A DNA stretch of 12,299 bases from Candidatus Altimarinota bacterium (GTDB lineage: Bacteria; Patescibacteriota; Gracilibacteria; RBG-16-42-10). Shown piece by piece: positions 1 to 5,620 of the stretch. Position numbers and translations under genes: made by a program. The stretch covers positions 1-12,299 of the forward strand of contig JAGNZB010000034.1 in NCBI GenBank assembly GCA_017984655.1, given 5' to 3'. The notes below the pieces were generated by a model. The model was given only the letters and a program-made list of their open reading frames with translations, did no database searches and had not been told where the DNA came from. Within the stretch, counting starts at the first letter, position 1. The number at the start of each line of letters is the position of its first letter.

Positions 1-240
1 ACCTAGTATCATTTATGCTACGTGGGGAAAGGTGAAAAGTCCCCTTCAGGGGGAGACTCCTCGGTGAGTAGGATGGGTGGGTAAACCCTATGCGCTGCAA
101 GGTGGGATGGAGAAAAAAGAAATCGCTTCACTTCACAAGCCTTTTTTCTCCCACTGCTCGATCCAATCTGCGAAGGTTGGACTAGATAGATGGTAGTCGA
201 CTTACATTGTAGGCTACAGAATCCGGCTTATTGGGGTAGA
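1..240 (+). ncRNA. rnpB: RNase P RNA, 3' portion (5' part off the window)
   Basis: This is the catalytic RNA that removes 5' leaders from pre-tRNAs. The last 60 bases carry the diagnostic 3' core: AGATAGATGGTAGTCGAC near 184-201, then ACAGAATCCGGCTTAT at 216-231. This matches the conserved AUAGAUGAcUGUC...ACAGAAcCCGGCUUAU end of bacterial RNase P RNAs. Upstream, AGGTGAAAAG (30-39), GGGTAAACCC (79-88) and CTGCAAGG (95-102) match, in order, conserved segments seen in E. coli rnpB. An 11-bp stem (109-119 with 141-151) sits where P15-P17 would be. The 5' domain, including the GAGGAAAGTCC-like segment, would lie left of position 1. The exact 3' end is uncertain (about 235-245) because its P1 partner strand is not visible. 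Strand and identity are clear from order and motif. Confidence 0.93.
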
Positions 241-255
241 GGCAAACTACTATTT

Positions 256-1647
256 ATGAAATCTAATCACTTTCGCACGTGGTGGCGCACAATTTGGCAA
301 CAAGAACAAACATGGTATTACCTTGGTATTGCTCTCCTAGTCATCTTTGCTTTCTTGCGCGCCTGGCGTTTGGGTCTGCCACATGAAGTGGTATTTGATG
401 AGGTTTATTTCCCTCTAGATGCTCAAAAGTATCTTAGCGGTCAGCCGTTCTTTGATATTCATCCGCCCTTGGGCAAATGGTTGATTTCAATCCCTATGGC
501 GATATTGGGGTATTTTCGAGACTCTCAGTATTTGGTGGTGGGACAGACGGCTCAACAGCTTTTGTGCCCAGACCCGGCTTACTGTACCTACGCATTTAAT
601 TGGCGTCTGATGCCCTATTTTGCCAGCATGGGCACGCTGACATTGGTCTGGCTGTTGTTTAAGAGGATGACACAGTCATGGCGAGGAGCGCTGTTGGGTT
701 TGTTTGTGGTAGGGCTTGAAGGGGTGATGTTTGTTTATAGCCGTCTGGGACTGATGGATGGGATTCTCTATTTCTTTATTATTGCTGCTTTCTACACTTT
801 TGTAGTAGCACTAGAGAAGCGAGCTTGGACGCAAGTAAGTTTGCTGCTGTTAGCAGGGGTGCTTGCTGGAGCAGCTGTAGCGGTTAAGTGGCTTGGGCTT
901 GCAGCTATTATTCTTTGTGGTGTTTGGTTCTTGCTCCAATGCCAAGCTCAGTTCCGTCAATCAACAAAAAAAGGCACGATTACCAGTCTAACTTGGCTGA
1001 CTATTATCGTATCGTTGTTTCTGATGGCGGGTGTCTATGTGCTGAGCTTCATTGGTGAAGGTGTGAACTGGTCGAAGCTCAGTACTGATATCTTGGTCCC
1101 TTTCCAAGACTTCTGGCATGGTCTGCGTGAGTGGCATGGCCAATCTTTTGGCTTCAACAAAAATCTCAAAGACACGCATCCTTACCAATCAAGCTGGTGG
1201 TCCTGGCCATTATTACTACGACCTGTCTGGTACTATTACAAACAGAATGCTGCCGGCATGATCGAGGGAATTATTAGTATTGGTACGCCACTTCTGTGGT
1301 GGTCTGCCTTTGTCTCAGCAGTTGTTACCTTGCTTTTTGTCTGGCCCAAAGATATCTGGCAACGTTGTTTGTTGTGGAGTTCTCTCTTGATGTATGTCCC
1401 CTGGGTGCTGATCAGTCGCGTCTCATTGTTGTATTACTTCATGGGCGTCGCCCTAGTCTGGCACATGTTGCTAGCCTACAATCTCTGGCTAGTGCTGGTG
1501 AATTCACCCCGGTACAAAGTTTACGTCTACGCTCTTCTAGTTTTGTTTCTGATCAACTTCCTCGCACTATATCCACTGTTTACCGCCATGCCAATCAGCA
1601 GAAACTACCTCAATGCCGTATTGTGGTTTGTAAAGTGGAGAAGCTAA
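256..1647 (+). CDS. PMT-family (GT39) protein O-mannosyltransferase
   Basis: A polytopic membrane glycosyltransferase of 463 aa, expected to move mannose from polyprenyl-phosphate-mannose onto Ser/Thr of exported proteins at the outer face of the membrane. Seen: a first hydrophobic helix (about 21-39), then the first-loop acidic pair FDEVYF (D48-E49, the catalytic DE of GT39) and DIHPPLGK (67-74). Further on are SRLGLMDGILYFF, AVAVKWLGL and a late DTHPYQSSWWSWP loop; these are hallmarks of PMTs, including the PMT C-terminal membrane domain. There are about 10-11 hydrophobic segments. It lacks the MIR domains of fungal PMTs and is slightly shorter than the mycobacterial protein. I chose ATG 256 because the frame's earlier ATG (190) lies inside rnpB; an AGAGG lies about 13 nt before ATG 256. 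It begins right after rnpB and may be cotranscribed with it. The donor sugar is inferred from family. Confidence 0.9.
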   Translation: MKSNHFRTWWRTIWQQEQTWYYLGIALLVIFAFLRAWRLGLPHEVVFDEVYFPLDAQKYLSGQPFFDIHPPLGKWLISIPMAILGYFRDSQYLVVGQTAQQLLCPDPAYCTYAFNWRLMPYFASMGTLTLVWLLFKRMTQSWRGALLGLFVVGLEGVMFVYSRLGLMDGILYFFIIAAFYTFVVALEKRAWTQVSLLLLAGVLAGAAVAVKWLGLAAIILCGVWFLLQCQAQFRQSTKKGTITSLTWLTIIVSLFLMAGVYVLSFIGEGVNWSKLSTDILVPFQDFWHGLREWHGQSFGFNKNLKDTHPYQSSWWSWPLLLRPVWYYYKQNAAGMIEGIISIGTPLLWWSAFVSAVVTLLFVWPKDIWQRCLLWSSLLMYVPWVLISRVSLLYYFMGVALVWHMLLAYNLWLVLVNSPRYKVYVYALLVLFLINFLALYPLFTAMPISRNYLNAVLWFVKWRS

Positions 1648-1662
1648 TGCTGGTTTGATTAT

Positions 1663-1690
1663 AAATTACAAATTACAAATTATAAATTGG
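1663..1690. repeat. Tandem 7-bp repeat, four units
   Basis: Four head-to-tail heptamers are visible just after the PMT stop: AAATTAC, AAATTAC, AAATTAT, AAATTGG. Two are identical and two differ at one or two final bases. The array is A+T-only except for the last base of the first two units and the end of the fourth. It could be a slippage product or part of a termination region, but there is no hairpin plus T-run here. Confidence 0.8.
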
Positions 1691-1749
1691 GAAAGGACGG
1701 TTGTTAATTAGGAATTGGAACCCGTAACACGAGCCCAATCGTTATTCGG

Positions 1750-1826
1750 TTTTCCATTCACGTTTACCTTCACCTTTACTTTTATGGTCCCTTCCTTCTT
1801 CCTCATTCTCATTCTTTTCCACCGTC
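1750..1826. other. Pyrimidine-rich tract in non-coding spacer
   Basis: About 75 bases are strongly T+C-rich on the plus strand, with degenerate iterations such as TTTACCTTCACCTTTACTT and CTTCCTTCTTCCTC. On the minus strand it reads as a drifting GGTAAA/GGTGAA pattern. No ORF, tRNA or promoter is supported here. It belongs to the 379-nt spacer 1648-2026, which holds no gene I can support. Confidence 0.6.
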
Positions 1827-1850
1827 ATCCTGAACGCAGTGAAGGACCTT
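1824..1850. repeat. Possible dispersed intergenic repeat (hairpin-like)
   Basis: The core TCCTGAACGCAGTGAAGGA (1828-1846) has TCCT/AGGA arms, symmetrical GA/GA positions and an inner AC/GT pair around GCA. From memory it closely resembles the widespread intergenic motif GTCATCCTGAGCGAAGCGAAGGA found between genes in many uncultured and environmental bacteria. Only one copy is visible here, so the call rests on similarity to that motif and on its non-coding location. Confidence 0.5.
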
Positions 1851-1922
1851 GCCGAGTATCTTGGTTTTAATTTCCTCTCAGAGCTAACGTCATCTCTTGT
1901 AATTTTCCTGAGCGATTATTTC

Positions 1923-2025
1923 CTCTTTCCTCGTTCCTATCTCCTTGAGATCGCAAATTGTACCCTGGGCGAAAAATTTAGGAACTAGGAAACAGGAAAG
2001 AGACTTGCTCGCCTATGGCGATCTC
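1923..2025. repeat. Two interleaved inverted repeats
   Basis: Arm A (1923-1945) matches the reverse complement of A' (1980-2002) at 19 of 23 positions without gaps. Arm B GAGATCGC (1947-1954) is the perfect reverse complement of B' GCGATCTC (2018-2025). The order is A-B-A'-B', so the two pairings are interleaved rather than nested. B' is separated from the CCA end of the tRNA-Arg gene by one base. A short stem TCGCC-TAT-GGCGA (2009-2021) overlaps B'. Possible roles are transcription end or processing downstream of the tRNA, or the remains of a mobile repeat. Confidence 0.6.
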
Positions 2026-2026
2026 G

Positions 2027-2101
2027 TGGTGCCCCCGAGAAGAATCGAACTTCTATCTAGGCCTTAGGAGTGCCTTGTTCTATCCATTGAACTACGAGAG
2101 C
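2027..2101 (-). tRNA. tRNA-Arg (anticodon CCU), CCA encoded
   Basis: On the minus strand the 75 nt fold as a full cloverleaf. The acceptor stem GCTCTCG/CGGGGGC has two G-U pairs. The D arm is GTTC...GAAC. The anticodon arm is AGGCA-CTCCTAA-GGCCT, giving anticodon CCU. The T arm is AGAAG-TTCGATT-CTTCT, followed by discriminator A and a genomically encoded CCA. The loop CTCCTAA matches E. coli tRNA-Arg(CCU), which reads AGG. The pair next to the anticodon loop is an A-G mismatch. It lies 16 nt downstream of the membrane-protein gene on the same strand and could be processed from that transcript; I see no separate promoter in the 16 nt. Confidence 0.95.
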
Positions 2102-2117
2102 AGATGTGAGGGTCTAG

Positions 2118-2837
2118 TTATTTGCTTTCAAATGTTTCGCTTTCTTCTGGTTCATCGGGACTTGAGGTCTCCAAGACATCGACTCCGGTGTGGCGGTAGA
2201 TCTGATAGTAGAAGAACTCAGTGAGACCACCAAAGAAGCCCATGCTGAACCAAATGATGATTGGCAGTCCGAAGAATAGTGAGATTCCGCCACCAAGGAA
2301 GAAGACTAGAGCAGCAATACCTAGACCTAGAATGGTGCTGAGCAAGCTACCGTAGACATCTACAATGAACTCTGTGGGGCGGACAGTGACCCCGCTAAAG
2401 ACCAATACTGATCCTAGTGATGATAATACTACTTGTACCAATGCTACTGTCATCATGAAGTTGAGATCGATAGACTTGGCAATGAAGTAGGCTGGTATAC
2501 ACAAAACGAAGATGAAGATATTGAATATTGCTACCTGAAGTAGTCCTCGGTATGGATTGGTGTACTTGTCCTGATCGCACATACTCATCAGAAACACACT
2601 GAGTCCATTACTGATCAGTCCAGCAATAAACAACACACTGATACCCATGAATATTGCAAAAGGGGAGACAAATGTACTCGGGTCGCTCAGGGCATTGAGC
2701 AATGAGCCAGCAAAAATGATTCCAATCAGGATGATCAGACCACCGGCTAGACCGCCGACAGTACCAGCTAACATGCGGTAAAACACAATCACACCTTCAT
2801 ATTTGCGAGGACCAAATGTGTAGTCTGGGGAGGGCAT
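2118..2837 (-). CDS. Hypothetical polytopic membrane protein (about six TM segments)
   Basis: A 239-aa protein I do not recognise. Hydrophobic segments lie at about 19-46, 56-84, 100-122, 126-148, 160-180 and 183-207. They are preceded by a polar start with FGPRKYEG and followed by an acidic cytosolic-looking tail (SSPDEPEESETFESK). No catalytic motif, lipobox or transporter signature is evident; Gly/Ile/Leu/Phe dominate. ATG 2837 is favoured because an extended -10 element (TGCTACAAT) sits just upstream and there is no earlier in-frame ATG. The leader would be about 14 nt with no Shine-Dalgarno sequence. The tRNA-Arg gene follows on the same strand. Coding status is well supported by the long hydrophobic frame, but function is unknown. 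Confidence 0.8.
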   Translation of the reverse strand: MPSPDYTFGPRKYEGVIVFYRMLAGTVGGLAGGLIILIGIIFAGSLLNALSDPSTFVSPFAIFMGISVLFIAGLISNGLSVFLMSMCDQDKYTNPYRGLLQVAIFNIFIFVLCIPAYFIAKSIDLNFMMTVALVQVVLSSLGSVLVFSGVTVRPTEFIVDVYGSLLSTILGLGIAALVFFLGGGISLFFGLPIIIWFSMGFFGGLTEFFYYQIYRHTGVDVLETSSPDEPEESETFESK

Positions 2838-2857
2838 AGTAAAACGTAAGCATATCT

Positions 2858-2863
2858 ATTGTA
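2858..2863 (-). promoter_or_regulatory. Extended -10 promoter element for the membrane-protein gene
   Basis: The minus strand reads TGCTACAAT, a near-consensus -10 (TACAAT) with an extended TGn. The -35 region at 16-18 bp is poor. Transcription would begin near 2851, about 14 nt ahead of ATG 2837. It is on the opposite strand to the promoter proposed at 2918-2947, so the two genes diverge. Confidence 0.45.
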
Positions 2864-2917
2864 GCAAATGCTTAACAGAAGAGAAAACTTTTTCTGTATT
2901 GTCAGTCCTTACTCTCT

Positions 2918-2947
2918 TTGATATAGTTCGACGCCGTTTTCTAATTA
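2918..2947 (+). promoter_or_regulatory. Promoter for small ORF, predicted leaderless
   Basis: TTGATA (2918-2923) and TAATTA (2942-2947) are separated by 18 bp. A start site 6-7 nt downstream falls on or next to the A of ATG 2954, so the message would have essentially no leader. No Shine-Dalgarno sequence precedes the ATG. Confidence 0.45.
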
Positions 2948-2953
2948 TGTTTT

Positions 2954-3226
2954 ATGAAAGGTTTAGAAACTACTTCATTGTCAGCTATTCCTGTCACACC
3001 TGATGTGAAGCGATTTGCGTCAGACGCCTTAGAAGAGCTTGCATCACTGAATGTCCGCTTTTCTCCCCTGGTCGAAGATCTTCGAGGCGATCTGAAGGCT
3101 GTTGTTGATGGGACAGTACAAACTACTACTGCAGTGCAAGAGGGCTCTCGTGGATACTTTCTTAGAGGTCAAGAGAATGTTACACATTTTGTGAAGCTTT
3201 CTGGTAAGCATCCTATCGTGCTGTAA
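2954..3226 (+). CDS. Small hypothetical protein (90 aa)
   Basis: A soluble-looking 90-aa protein without a signal peptide, membrane segment or motif I recognise. The middle (about 18-52) is amphipathic and likely helical (VKRFASDALEELASL...VEDLRGDLKAVV), followed by a Thr-rich turn and a mixed C-terminus ending HPIVL. It is the only substantial open frame in the stretch between two minus-strand genes, so it is not a shadow of another gene. Its stop lies 3 nt from the stop of the convergent O-antigen-ligase-like gene, with no room for a terminator between. The promoter at 2918-2947 supports expression. A chance ORF cannot be excluded. Confidence 0.6.
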   Translation: MKGLETTSLSAIPVTPDVKRFASDALEELASLNVRFSPLVEDLRGDLKAVVDGTVQTTTAVQEGSRGYFLRGQENVTHFVKLSGKHPIVL

Positions 3227-3229
3227 AGC

Positions 3230-4468
3230 TCAGGTCTTATTGTTTTGTGGGATGTGTATTCCTATCCAGAACCAAGCCAGCATTGTCAGTACGCTATCTT
3301 CCCATACATGCAGCAATACTGCTTGTATGCTCAGTGCTAGCAGCATACTGCCGATGATTTGCAGGGATCGAATTTTGGTTTGATAGAGTGAATATATTAA
3401 GGTAGTCAGAAATAAGATGAAGAAGATCAGCGGAATCACCCCAGCTTCTTCACCGAGTTGTAAATACCAGCTTTCACTAATAATCGCTTTCTCTTCGCCA
3501 AATACTCTTCTAGAAACAGGACCAGCATTACCCAATCCCAATCCTAGAGGATGATCAATGATTAGTTGTATGCCATCTAGTTTGCGTTGTTCGTGAGCGA
3601 TACTGGAGCCTCCATGGGTGATGATCTCAGGTCTGACCAGCAGGATGACACTGCCTAGCATGATTAGGGTGATACCTCCTAGTAGCAACCATGTGCGCTT
3701 GAGCCATGTAGCGATTGCGATAAGACCTCCCAGTAATGCAGAGCGTGAGAATGTGAGCAGTAATCCTACTCCTGTCATCACTGACCACCAGCGTGACCAA
3801 GTGGTGAGGGAGAGGAGTGCAAACAATACGATCATGATCCCTCCAGCCTGGTTCGGGCCAGAAAATGTCGCTTGTAATCTCGGTATACAGTGATCTCCAG
3901 CGAGGAAGATACAGTGATAAATGGGGAGTGGTTTATTTTCTACATATGAGCTCTCATATGGCGAGTAACCAAAGTGAAGTCCCACACTTGGAGCAATAAA
4001 CCAAGCAGCAATACCAATAGTGGTGGCAATTAGAAGCGACAACACACTGACCTTCAGGATCTGTTGTTTCTGTTTATGTGAAAGCAACAAACTAGTAATC
4101 CAACCTAAAGCTAATACTGGTACAAATAATAAGTCAGTTCGTAGTGCCAGTGCCCAAATCCCCCAACTCGCACTGAGATGCGTGCCAAAGGCGATTAATG
4201 TGATCACGAAAGCCATCAAGAACCAGAACCAGGGTTGGTTGAGTTGTTTGTAGTTTTTTTGTATTGCTTTCCAACCGAGACCGATGCTGATCAATAACAA
4301 AACTGCTAGGAGTATTTCTTTCCAAGCACTGAGTAGTCCGCTACTGAATGCCGGTAAATAGTCAGCATGACTACCTAGGAACAAGCTCGAAAACCAGGTT
4401 TTGAGAAAAGCATGCCAAGGTAAGATTGCTACCCAGGCGCCAAGGAGGACGAGAAAGACTTTTTTCAT
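3230..4468 (-). CDS. O-antigen ligase-like / Wzy-type polytopic membrane protein
   Basis: A 412-aa protein with about 10-12 hydrophobic segments. The family (O-antigen ligase WaaL and polymerase Wzy, Wzy_C-like) joins or polymerises undecaprenyl-linked glycans at the outer face of the membrane. Seen: SRSALLGG at about 239-246, and a large outer loop containing DHPLGLGLGNAG near 303-314. The loop is followed by ESWYLQLGEEAGVIPLIFF, the typical family ending in which conserved Arg/His/Glu residues sit in or near the loop. Position of the SRSALLGG and HPLGxGxGN motifs, rather than overall identity, supports the call. ATG 4468 lies 2 nt after the mreB stop, so it is probably translated by coupling; no Shine-Dalgarno sequence is seen. 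It ends in TGA. The substrate is unknown: teichoic-acid-like, S-layer or capsule glycan are all possible. Confidence 0.82.
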   Translation of the reverse strand: MKKVFLVLLGAWVAILPWHAFLKTWFSSLFLGSHADYLPAFSSGLLSAWKEILLAVLLLISIGLGWKAIQKNYKQLNQPWFWFLMAFVITLIAFGTHLSASWGIWALALRTDLLFVPVLALGWITSLLLSHKQKQQILKVSVLSLLIATTIGIAAWFIAPSVGLHFGYSPYESSYVENKPLPIYHCIFLAGDHCIPRLQATFSGPNQAGGIMIVLFALLSLTTWSRWWSVMTGVGLLLTFSRSALLGGLIAIATWLKRTWLLLGGITLIMLGSVILLVRPEIITHGGSSIAHEQRKLDGIQLIIDHPLGLGLGNAGPVSRRVFGEEKAIISESWYLQLGEEAGVIPLIFFILFLTTLIYSLYQTKIRSLQIIGSMLLALSIQAVLLHVWEDSVLTMLAWFWIGIHIPQNNKT

Positions 4469-4470
4469 GC

Positions 4471-5484
4471 TTAGCGGTGTTTACTACCAATCAAGCTTCG
4501 TTTGTAAGAGTCAAGATTTTCTAGTGCTGCAGCGACACCACGAACTACACAGAGCATTGGTTCATCGACCACTACGGTGGGGACTCCTGTATGTCTACTG
4601 ATCAGTTCGGCAATGTTTCTGAGCTGAGCACCACCACCAGTGAGGACAATACCATGATCAATAATGTCAGCACTAAGCTCTGGTGGGGTTTGTTCGAGTA
4701 CCTTTTTGATTGCTAGAATGATTTTTTCCAACTCATCGCTGATTGCTTTCACCACATCATTGGTATTGAGCTCAATTACTTTTGGTAATCCGGTGACAAG
4801 ATCTCGTCCTCGGATATTCATTCTCAATACTTCTTTCATTGGAATTGCACTACCGACTGCGATTTTGATTTCTTCGGCTGTACGAGGTCCTACGGCTAAC
4901 CCATAATGTTTGCGGATATACTCAACGATACTTTGGTCAAATTTATTGCCACCGACACGCACTGATTCAGAGACGACGATACCACCCAGTGAAATCACTG
5001 CTACCTCCGTGGTGCCGCCACCGATGTCGACAATGAAATTACCTACTGGATCAGCGATGGGAATATTGGCGCCAATGGCTGCTGCTAGTGGGTGCTTGAT
5101 CAGATATGCTTCTCGTGCACCAGCGGAAATTGCGGCATCAATTACTGCCCGACGTTCTGTACTAGTAATACCAGCAGAGACCGCGATCATCACTTCAGGA
5201 TTGAATAATCGGAAGCGTCCAACGGCTTTGTTGATAAAGTGACGCAGCAAGCCCTCGGTGACCCGATAGTCAGCGATGGCACCGTCTTGGAGTGGTTGAT
5301 GGGCGCTGATCATTTCTGGTGTGCGTCCGAGCATGATCTTCGCTTCTTCGCCGATCGCCAAAATCGTCTTTTGGTCAGATACTGCTACTATTGATGGCTC
5401 TTGGGCTATGATCCCCCGGTCCTGTAAGTGTACTCGAGTATTGGTGGTGCCTAAATCAATCGCAATCTTTTTACTGAATAGCAT
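4471..5484 (-). CDS. mreB: Rod-shape actin homologue MreB
   Basis: MreB forms membrane-associated filaments that guide lateral wall synthesis. The 337-aa protein has the actin-fold nucleotide motifs: phosphate-1 IAIDLGTTNTRV (8-19), phosphate-2 VDIGGGTTEVAVISLGG (about 155-171) and the adenosine motif GIVLTGGGAQLRNI (about 285-298). Also visible are the MreB-typical SAGITSTERRAVIDAAISAG and GGNKFDQSIVEYIRKHY stretches. Length fits the family (about 335-350). I use ATG 5484 (MLFSKKIAIDLG) rather than the in-frame TTG 5490, because AGGA lies 8 nt before the ATG but only 2 nt before the TTG. The next gene is an O-antigen-ligase-like gene, not the usual mreC/mreD. Mbl-type paralogues would look alike. 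Confidence 0.95.
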   Translation of the reverse strand: MLFSKKIAIDLGTTNTRVHLQDRGIIAQEPSIVAVSDQKTILAIGEEAKIMLGRTPEMISAHQPLQDGAIADYRVTEGLLRHFINKAVGRFRLFNPEVMIAVSAGITSTERRAVIDAAISAGAREAYLIKHPLAAAIGANIPIADPVGNFIVDIGGGTTEVAVISLGGIVVSESVRVGGNKFDQSIVEYIRKHYGLAVGPRTAEEIKIAVGSAIPMKEVLRMNIRGRDLVTGLPKVIELNTNDVVKAISDELEKIILAIKKVLEQTPPELSADIIDHGIVLTGGGAQLRNIAELISRHTGVPTVVVDEPMLCVVRGVAAALENLDSYKRSLIGSKHR

Positions 5485-5492
5485 AAGCAAAA

Positions 5493-5496
5493 TCCT
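5493..5496 (-). promoter_or_regulatory. Shine-Dalgarno AGGA of mreB (sets start)
   Basis: AGGA on the minus strand is followed by 8 nt and then ATG 5484. It is one of only two clear Shine-Dalgarno sequences in the window, and it rules against the upstream TTG at 5490. Confidence 0.7.
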
Positions 5497-5548
5497 AATG
5501 GGTCAAAAACGACAAAGAACTACATAGCCAAGATATGGTATTTTTATC

Positions 5549-5577
5549 TTGCCGTAAATACTGTTCGTGAGTATACT
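5549..5577 (+). promoter_or_regulatory. mfd promoter with palindromic -10, possibly divergent
   Basis: TTGCCG (5549-5554), a 17-bp spacer and TATACT (5572-5577) form a good sigma-70-like promoter, giving a leader of about 37 nt before mfd. The -10 lies in the perfect palindrome GAGTATACTC (5569-5578 region), so TATACT is also present on the minus strand, pointing towards mreB. The minus-strand -35 is weak (GGTTCG/GTTCGA). Confidence 0.6.
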
Positions 5578-5620
5578 CCGCCTGTGCCTTCTCGAACCGC
5601 ACTAGTATTTTTCTGTATTC

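Noticed and set aside
190..255. N-terminal extension of the O-mannosyltransferase
   Set aside because: It lies within the conserved 3' end of RNase P RNA, and the residues do not resemble a PMT start.
1648..2026. CRISPR array or insertion sequence in the repeat-rich spacer
   Set aside because: There are no regularly spaced identical repeats, no transposase frame and no target duplication; the repeats are short, tandem or inverted.
2015..2224. 69-aa plus-strand open frame
   Set aside because: It runs through the tRNA-Arg gene and the end of the membrane-protein gene in antisense.
4910..5242. 110-aa plus-strand open frame inside mreB
   Set aside because: It is a shadow of the strongly conserved mreB frame on the other strand.
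5488..5490. TTG start for MreB
   Set aside because: Only 2 nt separate it from AGGA, while the ATG 6 nt later has 8-nt spacing and the typical MreB N-terminus.
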